DNA of 32,775 nt from Pleurotus djamor (lineage: Eukaryota; Basidiomycota; Agaricomycetes; Agaricales; Pleurotaceae): contig JAPEVF010000507.1 of NCBI GenBank assembly GCA_029747585.1, positions 1 to 32,775 on the forward strand, given 5' to 3'. Under the pieces are notes generated by a model. It searched no databases, had not been told where the DNA came from, and worked only from the letters and a program-made list of their open reading frames with translations. Every line of letters starts with the position of its first letter. The stretch's first letter is position 1. A program made the translations under genes and the position numbers. Below are positions 30,986 to 32,775 of the stretch, one piece after another.

Positions 30986-32775
30986 TCAGGGAATGAAGAT
31001 GCGAGAGTAGCCTTCCACTCTGTCGTGGATGGGTGAGTATGATAGTATAGTCAATTGGATAGACAACTTACACTCTACGACAGCATGGACAACGGTGCTT
31101 GGAAGGACCAGAATTCGAGACAAGACATTCCCTACACTCATCGCAAACAGCCAAGCAGCTATGAGATAGAGGGTAGAGGAATGAGGGATACGACGGTAGA
31201 TTCGGTCTATCTGGATACGCACCGACAAGGCCAGCAGATGATCTGCCGTGGTTCTATGGTACATACAACACAATTACGATGGGCCTCGTCGCTCTGTTGA
31301 GGCGACTTGGCTTTTCGCCGCGTCCTTGTAGACTGAACGAGTGTCGCTATAGAAATTCTCCATGAGCATAAGGCGGGAAATGTGGTGTCGAAATAAACGT
31401 ACCATCAAGAAGCTGATCGTACGCCCGTCGAGTTAACGGACTCGATCCCGAATGCGTAAGATGAGCAAGCAGGACAGGAGCGGGTATTCCTCCGGAAGAA
31501 CCCAATTCTTCGGAAGGACTTGGTGTTCCCTCCAGCTGGCTAGACGAAGATGACGTCGCCGACAGAGGAAGCCAGTCGGAGTAAAGCGACATTGCTTCTG
31601 AGGTTGCATCGACAGAGCTACTTCTCGAGTAGAGCCCTCCAATCGGTCGATCATCATCTGAATCAGAAGACGGACTATCCCCCGTCCACTCGTCGTCTTC
31701 GTCGTCACCCTCGACATCCCCACTCAAGAACCTCTCATAGACCTCATCTTCCCATGAACTACCTCGATCCTTTGAACGATTGTGTTGGGGAGGATTGATG
31801 GCCAATGCATGATCACCAGCTCTGTGATGATGGAGCTTGTTCCTCGATAAATCGTGTCCTCTAAGCTTCGCCCAAGCGAGTGCGAAGATGCCTCTGAGAG
31901 CGGCCCATATTCCTTTGATGTATCGCATGAGCTCGGATAACCACCTCCAATTGCCCAATAGTCCCGTGGTATGAGGTCCAACATTTGGAATCCACCATGA
32001 TGAAGACGACGAGGTAGCTTCGGAAGACGACCAGGAGGTTGGCGTACTGAGAACGGATCGAATCTCGCGAGACAAGCCCTGATGTTGGTTTCTACTAGTT
32101 GAGGTCATACGGAGGGACGACGAGGCGCCACCGTGTCGACGGCGAAGATGACTGGCGTTCGAGCGAGGTTCCACAGGTTCTCGCCCTGGTTGTATCCAGA
32201 CAACACCCATTCTTCCCAGTCCAACTTGTCCGTTGACAGCTACATCGTCTCCACCAGCAGGAGCCATGATAGCGCCAACTTCGTTCGCCCAACCTCTCAA
32301 TCCAGTGGCTTCAAGCGATGCTGTGCCAACTCGAAGGAGTAGAACGCTAAAGTCCTCGTCCCAAGGCACCGACCAGACGTTAGAAAAGCCTGAAATTTAA
32401 AGAACCAATTAGAGGGCAATAGGAAAAAAGATAGGGAACACAAACCTGTCAAACCCAGTCCAGCAAGCGGACGGTCAACACTCCCTGTGAGCAGTAACTG
32501 TGTCAAAGCATTTAACGCAACAGTCAGCAACGTAGTCGCGAGGAGCAGCGTCTCAAAGACATTCGGCACGAAATTGAGCAACGGGTAGGAAGCATATGGG
32601 AGTTGATGACGCTGGTAACGAGGCGGTATAATATTCGTCAACTTCGGATCGGAATCATCTGTAAATTGCGGTCTGGGCAGGTATTTCCGGGAGCGATTCC
32701 ATAGTGTGAGGTGGAAATGGAGCAACGAGAGGAAAGAAGAGATCGCAGTCGGTAGAAGCCGATTGTGAGACCATC
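30986..32775 (-). CDS. Membrane-anchored RING E3 ubiquitin ligase (Asi-like), N-terminus beyond window
   Basis: Minus-strand exons: 32446 to beyond 32775, 31403-32389, 31223-31346, 31072-31158, 30986-31019; about 590 residues visible. The 5' exon is open to the window edge. It carries a hydrophobic helix pair (LLNFVPNVFETLLLATTLLT; GLGLTGFSNVW nearby), WDEDFSVLLLRVG, a Ser-rich and acidic middle with DVEGDDEDDEWTG, and a C-terminal RING of the form CVVC-x13-CRCLAVC-x2-C...HRCPCC (C-terminus VEGYSRIFIP). Apart from the transmembrane part, this resembles the Asi1/Asi3 inner-nuclear-membrane ligases of yeast and their basidiomycete relatives, which degrade misplaced membrane proteins and regulators; this placement is inference. 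The stop-containing open frame at 31347 ends inside an intron (31347-31402), so the RING is joined by splicing. Confidence 0.82.

Overview
The window looks like nuclear DNA of a mushroom-forming basidiomycete (Agaricomycetes-like). Genes are split by many introns, mostly 47-68 nt, with GT(A/G)NGN donors and NAG acceptors, and several proteins have typical basidiomycete architecture. No bacterial or viral gene was recognised. The assembly is draft quality: N bases are scattered through it, densest at about 7.3-8.5 kb, 20-21 kb and 28.6 kb. I rebuilt exon structures by hand from splice sites, phase and family knowledge. No transcript or database was consulted.

Layout. 1-1661: gene-free repeat DNA with a 24-bp inverted repeat about 0.9 kb apart, two blocks of a degenerate ~40-bp repeat, and a tRNA-like (SINE-like) pol III promoter pair between them. 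1662-3052 (+): ten-exon seven-transmembrane protein. 3234-5851 (+): long acidic disordered protein with an Scm3/HJURP-like (CENP-A chaperone) motif and a SUMO-interaction motif. 6057-6548 (+): small secreted CFEM protein. 6717-7989 (-): V-ATPase subunit d. 8496-12059 (-): large 15-exon F-box-type protein of unknown role. 12374-13562 (-): NDUFAF6-like complex I assembly factor. 14013-15845 (+): F-box plus zinc-finger protein with a frame break. 16437-18869 (+): phosphate/glycerophosphodiester-type MFS permease with a 16-bp insertion in exon 2. 18985-19479 (-) thioredoxin and 19544-19899 (+) SDHAF1 share a 64-bp divergent promoter. 19946-21162 (-): mitochondrial ribosomal protein uL29m. 21321-25286 (-): 17-exon, 1023-residue protein fusing a complete NRPS-type adenylation domain to a membrane ferric-reductase-like module. 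26497-28768 (-): C-terminal half of RAD50. 28770-30631 (+): choline-transporter-like (CTL/PNS1) protein without its N-terminus. 30986-32775 (-): membrane RING E3 ligase running off the right edge.

Genes with shared themes: NDUFAF6, SDHAF1 and uL29m are all mitochondrial (complex I, complex II, mitoribosome). VMA6, the MFS permease, the CTL protein and the reductase fusion are membrane proteins. I see no clear biosynthetic cluster around the adenylation-reductase gene; its neighbours are housekeeping.

Most notable points: (1) the carrier-less adenylation-reductase fusion; (2) the RAD50/CTL boundary at about 28.77 kb, where two divergent genes have both lost their 5' halves; (3) small frame-breaking lesions in two adjacent genes (a C8 run at 14889-14896 and a 16-bp CTTGG-flanked insertion at 16676-16691); (4) the SUMO-interaction motif in the Scm3-like protein; (5) the repeat element at the left edge.
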